From the NCBI GenBank assembly GCA_009746045.1, contig RPFO01000015.1, forward strand, positions 3,353,836 through 3,417,835: a DNA stretch of 64,000 bases, read 5' to 3'. The notes under the pieces were generated by a model. That model made no database searches. It saw nothing but the letters and a program-made list of their open reading frames with translations, and was not told the origin of the DNA. Every line of letters begins with the position of its first letter. Positions within the stretch are counted from its first letter, which is position 1. Positions 22,446 through 32,113 of this stretch are shown here, piece by piece. Origin of the DNA: Mesostigma viride (Eukaryota > Streptophyta > Mesostigmatophyceae > Mesostigmatales > Mesostigmataceae). The position numbers and the translations under genes are program-made.

Positions 22446-23160
22446 TCATCAGGCCGCCACAGCTCCGGGTTCAGACCGAGGACCTTCAGCCTGCCACGAA
22501 GTGACCCGGTCGCCATAGCCTTCCCTGCATATAGTACAAACAGAAAAAAAAAAAAAAAAATATTACATCAGCTTTCCATGTGAACAGATAGGCCACAGTC
22601 AATGTATGCATGCAACAATCACAATGAAATGATACAATGAAATGTTTAGCAATTACCGCTTGTGCAATGAATGACCCGCTTGAAGTTGTTGGGACACAGG
22701 TGGAACTCGTCAATAAAATGACGGATCTTCAGGTGAACCCAGTACGGTAACTTGAGAAACGGCTCGGGCTGCTTTTTTAGCGTAGCACAGTACTTCAGGT
22801 AGCCAGCATGGTCCATCTCCTGAACAACAGGAGCGTGAGCCGGCCGGCGGGGGTCACCCTCGGGAAACATGCGGTCATTGCCAAGGAGAACGATACGGCC
22901 ATTTGAGATAAAAACCCCACGCCACTCATCACCATGTAGGACGCATTGATAGTACCCTGCATCTGGAATGTTCAGGGACTTGGAGTATGCCGGGTAGTCG
23001 TGAATTATGCCAGCAAGAATGGACCTCACAAATGTCGTAGTGTAAACACCCGCCACGTCCAGCGTCACATCACAAATGTAATACCCCTTCCACAGTACCA
23101 GGAAGTCCTCAGCGATCAAGTCCAAAAAAATGGTCATGTTCTTGGGTGCCTTCCCCTTCA

Positions 23161-23234
23161 GTTAAGTAATGCAATACGCATTACTTTTGCATACTTGCAA
23201 GTATGCAAAAGTAATGCGTATCGCATTACTTAAC
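23161..23234. repeat. 74-bp palindrome, copy 1
   Basis: An inverted repeat with 36-37 bp arms and essentially no loop, centred on CTTGCAAG. It is identical to copy 2. Each copy could extrude as a long cruciform or form a perfect RNA stem. Confidence 0.92.
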
Positions 23235-23253
23235 TAAGATTGGCGTTCGCTCC

Positions 23254-23286
23254 TGGGGTACCGGGTTCGAATCCTCTCGGAGGCAC
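23254..23286 (+). promoter_or_regulatory. tRNA-like B box region
   Basis: GGTACCGGGTTCGAATCC followed by CTCTCGGAGGCA resembles the T-arm and acceptor end of a tRNA. No complementary 5' acceptor strand or anticodon arm precedes it, so it is not a tRNA gene. It could act as an internal Pol III promoter element, or be a tRNA fragment captured by the element. Confidence 0.5.
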
Positions 23287-23288
23287 GG

Positions 23289-23419
23289 AAATATTTGCGG
23301 CGGGTAGGCCTGGGAGGCCGAGTCAAAATATTTGTGGATGTCTATGTTTGGCGGAGGCCGGGTAGGCCAAGTCGAAATAGGAATTACGGCGCGAGGCTGG
23401 GAATAGCCGAGTCGTAATT
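23289..23419. ncRNA. three related hairpins with a conserved GGCY-GGG-RGCC core
   Basis: Hairpin 1 (23289-23333) has outer arms AAATATTT/AAATATTT, hairpin 2 (23342-23380) CTATgTTT/AAATAG and hairpin 3 (23382-23419) AATTACG/CGTAATT. Inside each is GGCC-TGGGA-GGCC, GGCC-GGGTA-GGCC or GGCT-GGGAAT-AGCC, followed each time by GAGTC or AAGTC. Outer stems differ in sequence yet keep pairing, and the inner stem shows a C/T to G/A compensatory change. This suggests a conserved fold, transcribed or DNA-level; no transcription evidence is available. Confidence 0.55.
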
Positions 23420-23486
23420 AATCAAGTCACCTCGGTAACGAGCGGTGTGTGCGGAACGCCGGATTTCCCCACGCGGCCCAATTTTA

Positions 23487-23560
23487 GTTAAGTAATGCAA
23501 TACGCATTACTTTTGCATACTTGCAAGTATGCAAAAGTAATGCGTATCGCATTACTTAAC
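23487..23560. repeat. 74-bp palindrome, copy 2
   Basis: Same 74-bp sequence and orientation as copy 1; the palindrome makes orientation nearly meaningless. No differences from copy 1 were seen, implying recent origin or conversion. Confidence 0.92.
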
Positions 23561-24563
23561 TCCTTCATGGCGCCCACAAGAAGCACCATATAGGGCAAAA
23601 CCGCCCATTCACCATCACCCACTCGGGCAAGTTCACACAGGAAACAAACGCGGGCCAGCTGCTGTGGGTATCCATGAAAGACCTTGGACATACTCCGTCA
23701 AAATTCAGAAGGAAGATGGTGTTCCGCGGCTGGCTGCGAAAGTCCCAGTTGTTCTTTATGTGCTGGATGGCACGGCTGTCTGCACGAACAGGTCCATGCA
23801 CAAGAAACACCAGACGTAAAAAGAAAGGTATCCATCAGAGCAGTACAAACAAAAGATAAGCGCAAGAGGAAAAATCTCGAACTTGATACTTTGGCACACA
23901 TTGCATAACAGAAGGCGTAGAAACAAGTGCAAACCTGCCTTTCAAGCCGTCCACAACGCGCGTGGATGAGTCTGGCTCCCTGTTTTCATGTTTCGCAGCG
24001 TACTGAAGGGCTTCCGCCATTTCCGGGACTCGGAACCAGGCCCTAATCCGATCCATCAGGGGGAAGTGCCTAACCTGGCGATGCGCTTTCCGCGAGTTGA
24101 CGATGTCACCGTTTCTGTCAGTGTACGTCTCGTAGCGCGACAGCTTGCAAAGAGGGCAGCTCTTAGTAATCTTGTCCTTGTACAAGTAACCCTCGCATGG
24201 GCAGGCATCGTACACACGGTACCCCAAGCCCAAGCCTTTGATCACTTTCCGTGCCTTCGAGATACTGTCGGGCAGAGCGTTGCCCGCGGGGAGAACGTTT
24301 CCCAACAGCTTAAAGAGCTCATCAGCAAAGGTCTGAGGGCATGAGTTTTCCCCCATTAGCGTCAGCAATTGCAATGTAAACATCAGGGCCTTGCTCTCAG
24401 ATCCCGGGTACAATGGCGTATCGTCCTTGACTCTGGCCACTGCTTTGTCATAATTTCTAGCAAACTGGCGTGCTGCATCCTCTCCACTGGCCGACCCGTC
24501 GTCAGGGTCCTCGGCCATGAATTCATCGACTGTCTGTCCTTGACGCATTTACAATCTCTACAT

Positions 24564-24606
24564 GGAGGGCCGGCATCGACCGTTGATGGTCAATGCCGGC
24601 CCTCCG
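24564..24606. repeat. hairpin in the divergent promoter region of the CACTA element
   Basis: GGAGGGCCGGCATCGACC pairs with its complement across a 6-base loop, with one mismatch. It sits just upstream of the readable transposase frame, between the two divergent genes, and could be a regulatory site or a small foldback insertion. Confidence 0.6.
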
Positions 24607-25448
24607 TGGCTAACCAGTCGCCATCGGGATCACAAATCGAGCAACGCTAGGGCGTCTGCGCCAGTGAGACCACTGGCAGCTCACTAATCAACCGTGACCA
24701 TGAAGTCCGGCTCAGTCGACATTTCCAGGAACGCATCCAACATAATTTGGCGATAAAACTCAGGAAGCCTGCAGGATGACCAATGAAACTGGACAATGTA
24801 GGTATCCGTGGAGGAAGGGAAAGGAGACATCACGAAATTTGGCCAGCTAGCATGTGTGTCGATGTAAGTGTTCGGCTCGAGTCCGGTATCCATGGTGGGT
24901 AGCAACCGACCGCCTTCTTTCTGGTGCCACCCGCCGCCGTGATAGCCGCTAAGTCACCCGTTGCAAGTTTGAGTCTGCTCGCCAACGCTTTCGATGTCGT
25001 CGATCCCTTTTGATCAAACGGACATTTTCTCAGTCATTCAAATGGTAGATATTACGGTCAGTGTACGGTAGTGTTGGTTAGTCACGGGCTCATTGGTAGA
25101 AGTCTACTGAAACGGTACAGCCTTAGCTCCTGAGGCCTCTGTACTTGTACCAAGCAGTACGGAGTTTAGCCGATCCGCACGCAGCCGCGCGGGGCGTGCG
25201 GGCCCCGCGCGAGGCGTGCGGTCCGGCCGTTTGTGTAGCTGCCGTTGGTGCCTTTTGGCGAAAGACGTTCAAAAAAATTTTTGCGCGGGATGCTGCCAGG
25301 TTCGTCGATCTGCTGAATCCAACGGCGGACAGAGGCAGGTGCAGTGCGTCATGTATACGTTGGCACCGTCTCCGTTCGCAAAACGGGGGGATTCCGGACT
25401 TAGCCAGCCTTGGTCATCTGCATGGTGGTGTGCGACCGAACGTTGTAA

Positions 25449-27768
25449 ATGCCGAGAAGGGTAGCAGTGCTCAGACCAGCTCACGTGTGCAGTGACGAGG
25501 AGTGGGAGCGATTTGATGCAAAAGCGACCGAAGACGAAAAGCCCAAACAAAACGTCGGTCCCAAGGAATATGTGCGGACCTTAAGACTGCAAATAGCGAC
25601 CTTTGGCCGTGCATACCTGGTAGACGGGTATGTCCTCAAGGAACAGGATGGCAAGATGGTGGAGGCATTGATTAACCGGATAAAGAAGAGCTGCAGTAAC
25701 TTTCTAGAAACATGTGTGGGTGACGACAACCGTGCAGAGCTGGAAAAGTATGATGCATCATGCTGGGTGCTAGACCCGACGACTGGTGAGCTCACCCCCC
25801 AGAAGCCCAAGGGCTCCAAACCCAAAGCCCTAAGTGTTGACGAATTCGTAAGAAAGGAGCTGAGCCGGTGGCTAAGCAACGCCAGCTCCAAAAAGCGGCA
25901 GAGTGCTGGCGCCGAGGAGTCAGATGATGACGGCGACCTGAAGGAAAATACCAAAGCGCTAAGCGACGTGACGAACATGCCAAAGGTAATAACGCTATCT
26001 TTAGCTACAGGAGTCTGCAAGCTTCTTGGTTTTTCCTTTCATCGCGGGTCTGCTGTTAACCGACTTCCCGAATGTTAACGTCCTTATTCGATCCATGCCC
26101 CGCCCTCTGCTTGCAGGCAATTCCTGCTGCCAAGCCGGCGGCAAAGCCGGCGGCCAAGCCGGCGGCCAAGCCGGAGGTCAAGCCGGAAGTAAAGCCGGAA
26201 GAAAAGCCGGAGGTCAAGCCGGAGGTCAAGCCGAAGACCAAGCCTGTGCAGCATGCCACAGGCGTCCGAGCAGATGAAATTCGGAGACTCAGAGCTCGGC
26301 TCCAAGCCCTTGAGGAGGAGTTAGAGCTGGAAGTCGCAGGGTACGCGCCTCCACCTGTGGAGGCATCGGATGTGAGGCCGCCGGCTCACGTGGCCAAGAA
26401 GGTTGTTCCGCCGCCCCCTCCCGTTCCCAAGCAGCCTGTCATGCCGCCCACTCCGGTGGCCAAGAAGGTTATACCGCCGCCCCCTCCCGTTGGCACGCAG
26501 CCTGTCATGCCGCCCCCTCCGGTGCCCAGCAACGCTGTGCAGCCGTCCCCTCCGGTGCCCAACAACACCGTGGAGCCGCCCACTCCGGTGCCCAAGCTGG
26601 CCGACCTGCCAATGCCGGATGGTCTCCCGCCTGCTCGTGTGCCTGCCATCAAGCCAGATGTCTTCGAGCCCATCACGTCGCGCCCCGCCGTCAACAAGCC
26701 GCCCGCCAGCAACAAGCCGGCCGCCAGCAAGAAGCCGGCCGCCAGCAAGAAGCCGGCTGCAAAGCGAAAGCTTCCTAGTGGTCCCATGGACTTGGGGCTT
26801 GCGCACTATCTGAGCACCTTACTGCCAACCGCGGTGGTTCAAGAGCGACCGGGCCCTGGTGGTTTCGGAGAAGCACTGCACGGGGCCTTCGTGGCACAAA
26901 GGTACAAGTACGAGCGCGATGGGGCGCGGCCGGCTGCGTATGTTTGGGAGCCTGGCAAAGTGGTGGAGGTGAAGCCGAAGCTCAAGGCCCCTTACGGCAC
27001 GCGGTTTGTGGAGCGTGATGGGGGCTCGCAAATGCTGTTTGTTGACTTTGCCACGATGCATTACGGTGACGCCGAGGGCAACGAGAATGCGTGGGTCCTT
27101 CTGGGCAACGTCACTGACGACGACGAGGCGCACGTGCGAAATTGAAGGAGAGTTGGGGGCCAGCAGAGGAGAAGGAGGAGGTGTCGGATGAGTATGTACC
27201 GGCCAAGCGAGCGCGGGCGCCACCCAAGGAGAAGGCGTCTGCCGGTGCTCCCTCCGCGCCAGCGATCCCGCCTGCCTCTAGCTCTTCGACTGCAACGGCG
27301 TCTGCCGGTGCTCCCTCCGCGCCAGCGATCCCGCCTGCCTCTAGCTCTCCGGCCGCAGCAGCGTCTGCCGGTGCTCCCTCCGCGCCAGCGATCCCGCCTG
27401 CCTCTAGCCCTTCGCCCGCAATGGCGTCTGCCGGTGCTCCCTCCGCGCCAGCGATCCCGCCTGCCTCTAGCTCTCCGGCCGCAGCAGCGTCTGCCGGTGC
27501 TCCCTCCGCGCCAGCGATCCCGCCTGCCTCTAGCTCTTCGACCGCAACGGAGTCTGCCGGTGCTCCCTCCGCGCCAGCGATCCCGCCTGCCTCTAGCTCT
27601 CCGGCCGCAACGGCGTCTGCCGATGCTCCCTCCGCGCCAGATCTCACCGAGGCGGAACTGGAGCTTGCCGCGATCCAGGCCATGATGGCAAAAGCGCAGC
27701 GGAAAGTTGAGCTGGAGCGGCAAGCAAAGGAGTCCCAGAGTCAGACTCCTGATCCGGTAATTTAGTGG
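25449..27768 (+). CDS. CACTA partner gene, unrecognised repeat-rich protein
   Basis: Exon 1 is 25449-25985 (ATG, MPRRVAVLRP); a GT-AG intron of 131 nt (25986-26116) follows in phase 0; exon 2 runs on to a stop near 27145 in one frame, while a +1-shifted frame continues to 27768. Exon 1 has an unknown globular part (YVRTLRLQIATFGRAYLVDG, then KMVEALINRIKKSCSNFLET). Exon 2 has a KPEVKPEVKP spacer, a coiled coil (DEIRRLRARLQALEEELELE), a Pro-rich stretch and a folded part (GFGEALHGAFVAQRYKYERD to FVDFATMHYGDAEGNENAWV). The tail has six to seven 60-bp repeats encoding SAGAPSAPAIPPASSS. By position, divergent from the transposase inside the same element, it may be the TnpA-like protein that binds the subterminal repeats; no homology supports this. 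Confidence 0.6.
26120..26245 (+). repeat. 12-bp coding repeat (AAKP / EVKP)n
   Basis: Tandem 12-bp units encode AAKPAAKPAAKP, then EVKPEVKPEEKP, in the partner gene just after its intron. A flexible, charge-alternating spacer. Confidence 0.85.
27235..27645 (+). repeat. 60-bp coding minisatellite
   Basis: Six full copies and one partial copy of a 60-bp unit encode SAGAPSAPAIPPASSS with a variable TATA/AAA/EAM end. High identity between copies points to recent expansion. Confidence 0.9.
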
Positions 27769-28245
27769 AATGTTTTTTCTGAAGCACGTTTTAGCTATGT
27801 AGTGATGTGGTGTTGTCACACCCAACTGCCATGTGCGTATATTTTTGTTACTCATGTATGTATCACTCTCATGCTAGGTCATGCATCATACCCACAGGCA
27901 TAACCCATTTCACCATAGGAAGTTTTGCTGGGCAACAACTATCTGCCGTGCCTGACTGCCCCCCCCCCTGCCTTGCTGCCCTTGTGTCCTCTTCAATGGT
28001 GGTGCTCTGTGTGCCTGCAGGCCTCCAAAGCATGAGTGCTGGCAACTGTGTGGCTTTGTTTATGCAAAGAAGCATCATTGATCATGATGACACCTGAAGA
28101 AGAAGTAAATTAATTGGCTGGGCTTGATGCGGCCTGTGTTATTTCACAATGGTGGAAACGTATATCGCTGAGACGCCCAGTGTGGGGCTAAATCCTCATT
28201 GTAAATCAAGAGAGACAACTGTAAATGGGATGTATTATTATTTCT

Positions 28246-28251
28246 AATAAA
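28246..28251 (+). terminator. AATAAA polyadenylation signal of the CACTA partner gene
   Basis: AATAAA about 480 bases downstream of the stop and about 80 bases before the right subterminal array; it mirrors the signal at 19966 for the transposase. Confidence 0.55.
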
Positions 28252-28332
28252 GAAACCATTTGGAATGATGGCCTGTTAAGCTGTTCTTAACAGTGCTTAA
28301 TTGTGTTGTAATGCTGGCAAACTCTGCATTTT

Positions 28333-28695
28333 CCCCTTTTTTATCACTGTCATTTTTACCACTTTGTGGTATTTTTTTACCACCCTCATTTTTACCACTT
28401 TGTGGCGTGTTTTTACCACCCTCACTTTTACCACTTTGTGGCGTGTTTTTACCACCTTACTTTTACCACTTTGTGGTATTTTTTACCACTTTGGTGGTAA
28501 AAGGGGTGGTAAAAGGTGGTAAAATGATTTTACCACCTGCTTTGCTCCTAGCGTTTTCCCACCGTTTTATCACTTTTCCCCCACTTTTACCACTTTTTAT
28601 CACTTTTTACCACTTTTTACCACTTTTTACCACTTTTTACCACTTTTTACCACTTTTTACCACCTACTTTTACCACTTTTACCACTTTTACGGCA
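28333..28695. repeat. right subterminal decamer array of the CACTA element
   Basis: TTTTTACCAC and related units, including a spaced version with TTTGTGG, run up to the right terminal repeat. The core matches the left array, so the same protein could bind both ends. Confidence 0.85.
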
Positions 28696-28710
28696 ACCGA
28701 GTTCCTAGTG

Positions 28711-31417
28711 CTTCAGGGGGTCACTCCGGCCCGCCACTTTTTGGTTATGCTGCATGCTCGACGCCAATGCCACGCTCCCCGTGGGCACTGCAGGCAGACG
28801 CTTTGCGCCTGCTGACGCTACTGCTAACGACAACACTCCCCTGTTTTCTGCCTTTTTGCGGGATAGCGGGATGGTTGCTGTCAACTGCCACTTCCAACGT
28901 CCCTCACGGGACTTGGTCACTTTTCGTGGCCCTAACGGCCGTCAGGCCTGTTTGGACTACGTGGTGGTACGGCAGTCAAGGTGCACCTCGGTCCTGGACA
29001 CCCGTGTGTTTGACACGCCCATGGTGTGCTCTGACCACCGGTTGGTGCACGCGACCATTCGGCTCCGGTTCCACGTCCCCGTGCCGGTGCGCCGCGCCCC
29101 AGTGGTCCGCCCTGACTGGTCTGCTCTACGTCCGGTCAAGGGAGATCCTGAGGACTGGACGGACGCCGAACACGAGCGGAACCGGTGCCGACGGGAGTAC
29201 CTGTCGGCCCTGGGCGCCCGGGCGGACGTCGACGAGCTGGACAAGGGTGCCCCCAACGCCGCCATTTTTGCGGGCTTTGCGGCCCGTGCCCCGTTGCTGG
29301 CGGCCTGGCACCTGCCGGCCATGCCCCGCCGCCGCCCCGGCCCGCTCTACCGCCAGGACCCCAAGGTCCTGGCCGCCCGGCACCGCCTCAAGCGTAACCG
29401 GGACCCGCTGCAGAAACCAGTGCTCAAGGCCGCCCTCGCGGACGAGGCCTACGAGCACGCTCAGGACGCGGAGGCGGCCCAGTGCATCGCGGATGCCAAG
29501 GCCTGCCAGGCTCGCAACCCTGGAGGGCAAGGACATGTGGTACCACCTCGACTGGCTCGGCGGCCGGCGGCAGCGCACCCCGGTGGAGCACACGGGGGAC
29601 GGCACGGCGCCGGTCAGCCTTGACCGCTGGTTGGCCCACAATGTTTCCTTGACCGGTGGGGCTCGCGCCCCCCCCCCGCCGCTTCACCCCGAGACGGCCG
29701 CCCGCCTCGGGGTTGCCGGACCCCCGCCGCCGCCAGCGCCCCCCTCCTCGGCCGCGGACTACCAAGTCCCCGCCTTGCAGGAGGGCTGCCTTGCCACTGA
29801 CGACGTCGTCCCCCCCTTCACTTTGAAGGAACTGGACGGCGCCCTTGCTCGCCTGCGGTACGATGCGGCGGTCGGTGCCGACCACCTTTCTGCTGAGCTG
29901 CTGAAGACCCCTGATCCGACGGTTAGGGATCTTCTGCTGGCGTTCTGCAACCGTGTTCTGCTTTCTGACGAGCCTCCGCCTGCTGAGTGGCAGACGGCCA
30001 TCCGCGTCATGCTGTACAAGAAGGGCTCTGCTGCTGACCCCGGTAACTACAGGGGTGTCTGCCTCCAGAGCGCCGCGCTGAAGGTCTTCATGCGCATGAT
30101 GCTGCACAGGCTCCGCGCCGCGCTGGACCCACACCTGGGTGAGTCTCAGATGGGTTTCCGTCGTGGTCGTAACACTGTCATGGCTGTGTTTGTCGCGCGC
30201 CGGTTGATGGAGGAGGTGCGTCGCCTTCCCCCTGACAGTTTGCCGCTGGTCTTCATTTTTGTTGACTATATCAAGGCCTTTGACACGGTCCTCTGGGAGG
30301 CTCTTTGGGCTCTGGATCGAGTGCCACCTGCGTTTATTGCTGCCATTCGCCGACTGTATGAGGGCTCACAGGCAGTAGTGCGGACTGCGGAAGGCACCAC
30401 CCCACCATTCCCCCTTCACCACGGGGTGTGGCAATGTTGTGTCCTGTCCCCATACCTGTTCATTATTGTCGTGGATCATGTCATGCGCCGGGCACGTGCG
30501 CGCTTTACTGCTCTTAAGGGGTTCGAGCCAGGCTTGGACATCCTTAACGTGAAAGAGCACGGCGGGGTTAGACCTGGTTACCGCCTTGCCGACCTGATTT
30601 ATGCGGATGACACCACCCTCATCGAGAGCCCCGAGCACATTCAGACCTGGCTGGACTGTCTGGGCCTGGAGGCGCGGGCGGTGGGGTTGGAGATTAGTGT
30701 CAAAACTGAGGCGATGGTGATTGGGGCCTCCAGTACACCACCGCTGCCGCGCCTGCTCGATGGGACGGAGGTCCCGTTCCGCGACCGCTTCAAGCTGTTG
30801 GGGAGTTGGCTTCCTGACACTGCCGACGATGTGGACACCCGCATCAGTCGGCCTTGCCTGGGCCAAGCTCCGTTCGCTCAACACCTACTGGCGCTCGAAG
30901 GGCCTGGGCGAGCACCGCAAGCGCATGCTCTTCAAGGTCCTCGTCCTCACGGTGCTGACGTATCGGGCGCCGAGGCGTGGACACTCCCACGGTCCCACCC
31001 AAACTGGCAGCTAGGCTAGACGGCACGGTTTACAGGATGCTCCGTCAGGTCCTTAACGTAGGGTTTTCCAAGCGTCCGTCATCAAAGTCTTTGTATCATG
31101 GCATGCCTCGTATTTCGGACGAGATTAGGCAGCGTAGGATAGCATTTGTAGGACACCTTGCTCGCACCAGCCAGGTCGACACCGCCCTCGGTCTGGCCGG
31201 CACCCAGCGGCTTGGCCAGCCAGGGCGCCACATTCTGACCTGGCCTGGCCCTGAGGGCATTCCCAAAAGGGTAGGGAAACCTGTCACGAACTACATCCAG
31301 ATGTTGATGGACGACCTAGTGGTCCCAGCCCAGTTTGAGCACCGCATCCACTCTCTCTCCCGTCTTTGGACTGCCATGCAGGACAAGACGCGGTGGAAGA
31401 GGATTGTCAAGGCGCAC
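28711..31417 (+). pseudogene. LINE C ORF2, part 2: endonuclease C-terminus and reverse transcriptase
   Basis: Continues the LINE C endonuclease with LDANATL, CLDYVVVRQ and CSDHRLVHATIRL (catalytic D/N and SDH motifs). A linker with RRRPGPLYRQDPKVLAARHR leads to the reverse transcriptase: FTLKELDGALARLRYDAAVG, LYKKGSAADPGNYRGV, MGFRRGRNTV, FIFVDYIKAFDTV (motif A), LADLIYADDTTLI (motif C) and RFKLLGSWLPDT. The C-terminus has RRIAFVGHLARTSQVD and RWKRIVKAH, cut by the half-LINE at 31417. Frameshifts occur near 28753 (4-base insertion), 29515, 30843 and 30990. The catalytic residues are present, so this family may have intact relatives elsewhere. Confidence 0.85.
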
Positions 31418-31429
31418 CCCCCCCCCCCC

Positions 31430-32038
31430 CAGGCGGTGAAGGACATTGCCGCCAAGCCAGCCCCGGCTGGCCTGGCCGGCGATGCTCCTCCCATCACCAC
31501 CTGGGCGGACGTTAAGCAACCCACCACCTCCACCACCTCCGCCGTCGCAGCCCAGTTTCAACGGCAGACGCTTGACCTCCGCGAGGAGGTCGAGCTCGCC
31601 AAGCGCAGCCTCAACGTCATTGTCAAGAACTTCGACATGGAGGAAGGTGAGACTTCCGAGAAGCTTACGCGTGCGTTTGAGAGCAAAATCCTTGGTCGCA
31701 TGGGTCTTAATGGTGAGATCGACCTGGTCGCCCACCGCCTTCCCCGCGCGCGGGGTAAGGCAGGGGCGCCCCCGCTCCTTCTCACCTTTAAGACCCCGGC
31801 GGACAAGATTTCTTTTCTCTGACGCCGCAAGCGGCTCGAGAAGACTCTCTTCACCATTGACGACGACTTGACCCTGGCGCAGCAACAACGGCGACGGGAG
31901 CTATGGCCGACCTACCTCCAGCTCCGGCAGACCAAGGCGGGGCAGCCGGTGTACTGGAAGGGGGCGGCCATCTACGTCGGCTACAAGCCATGGCAGGCGA
32001 CCCCCGCGGCCCCCACGACTCCAGACGCCCCAGCTTAG
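31430..32038 (+). pseudogene. ORF1-like protein of half-LINE D copy 2, 5'-truncated
   Basis: Encodes AVKDIAAKPAPAGLAG, LREEVELAKRSLNVIVKNFD, LTRAFESKILGRMGLNGEID and LVAHRLPRARGKAGAPPLLL, stops at a TGA near 31821, and is readable in the same frame past that stop: TIDDDLTLAQQQRRREL, then QAGQPVYWKG-type sequence to TPDAPA before TAG at about 32036. It aligns throughout with copy 1. The coiled coil, RRM-like core and C-terminal D-L-T motif are retained. Confidence 0.7.
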
Positions 32039-32113
32039 GGGAATACAGCAGTAGTAGTGTAGAATAGATAGACCGTGGCCATGTACATGTACGCCTCCTA
32101 CAGGCACTATACC

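Larger units (their letters stand above)
23161..23561. mobile_element. 400-bp element with palindromic terminal direct repeats and tRNA-like core
   Basis: The element interrupts the transposase coding sequence and is flanked by CCTTCA on both sides (about 23155-23160 and 23562-23567). Each end is the same 74-bp sequence (23161-23234 and 23487-23560), and each copy is itself a near-perfect palindrome with one mismatched pair; it starts GTTAAGTAATGCAATACGCA. Between them lie a tRNA-like 3' half with GGGTTCGAATCC (a canonical Pol III B box) ending CGGAGGCA, and three related hairpins (23289-23419). There is no protein-coding capacity. I do not recognise the family; a TRIM, a SINE relative or a new type are possible. 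Confidence 0.8.
20043..24548 (-). pseudogene. CACTA transposase, TNP2 / DUF4218 type, interrupted
   Basis: Exons inferred from GT/AG signals: about 24548-23935, 23779-22657, 22524-22273, 22115-21593, 21425-21229 and 21069-20043. The first carries the TNP2 signature LPAGNALPDSISKARKVIKG, LGLGYRVYDACPCEGYLY and the zinc-like CPLC with RHFPLMDRIRAWF. The second has PRNTIFLLNFDGV, SSWPAFVSCVNLPEW and MTIFLDLIAEDFLVLW, all collinear with plant TNP2. The 22.1-21.6 kb exon (LPTILRGRLDDDAR to HMMAHLAQQIPLLG) resembles DUF4218. The last exon resembles the DUF4216-like C-terminus, then has three copies of a Lys-rich unit (PPRKKKKPP). It would cut and move the element. A frameshift near 23625 and the insertion at 23161-23561 disrupt it; the true 5' exon upstream of 24548 is uncertain. 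Confidence 0.8.
19547..28710. mobile_element. autonomous-type CACTA (En/Spm) transposon, 9.16 kb
   Basis: The ends are perfect 25-bp terminal inverted repeats beginning CACTAGGAACTCGGTTGCCG, inside the LINE C endonuclease. The duplicated target is only CT (19545-19546 and 28711-28712). Removing the element plus one CT restores the LINE reading frame with the same residue count as family B across the site, so a 3-bp duplication is excluded here. Inside both ends are decameric subterminal arrays. Two divergent genes follow: a TNP2-like transposase on minus (20043-24548) and a partner gene on plus (25449-27768), each with an AATAAA signal near its array. A 400-bp element and a frameshift interrupt the transposase. 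Confidence 0.92.

Noticed and set aside
23254-23286. tRNA gene
   Set aside because: Only the T-arm and 3' acceptor resemble a tRNA; the D arm, anticodon arm and 5' acceptor are absent.
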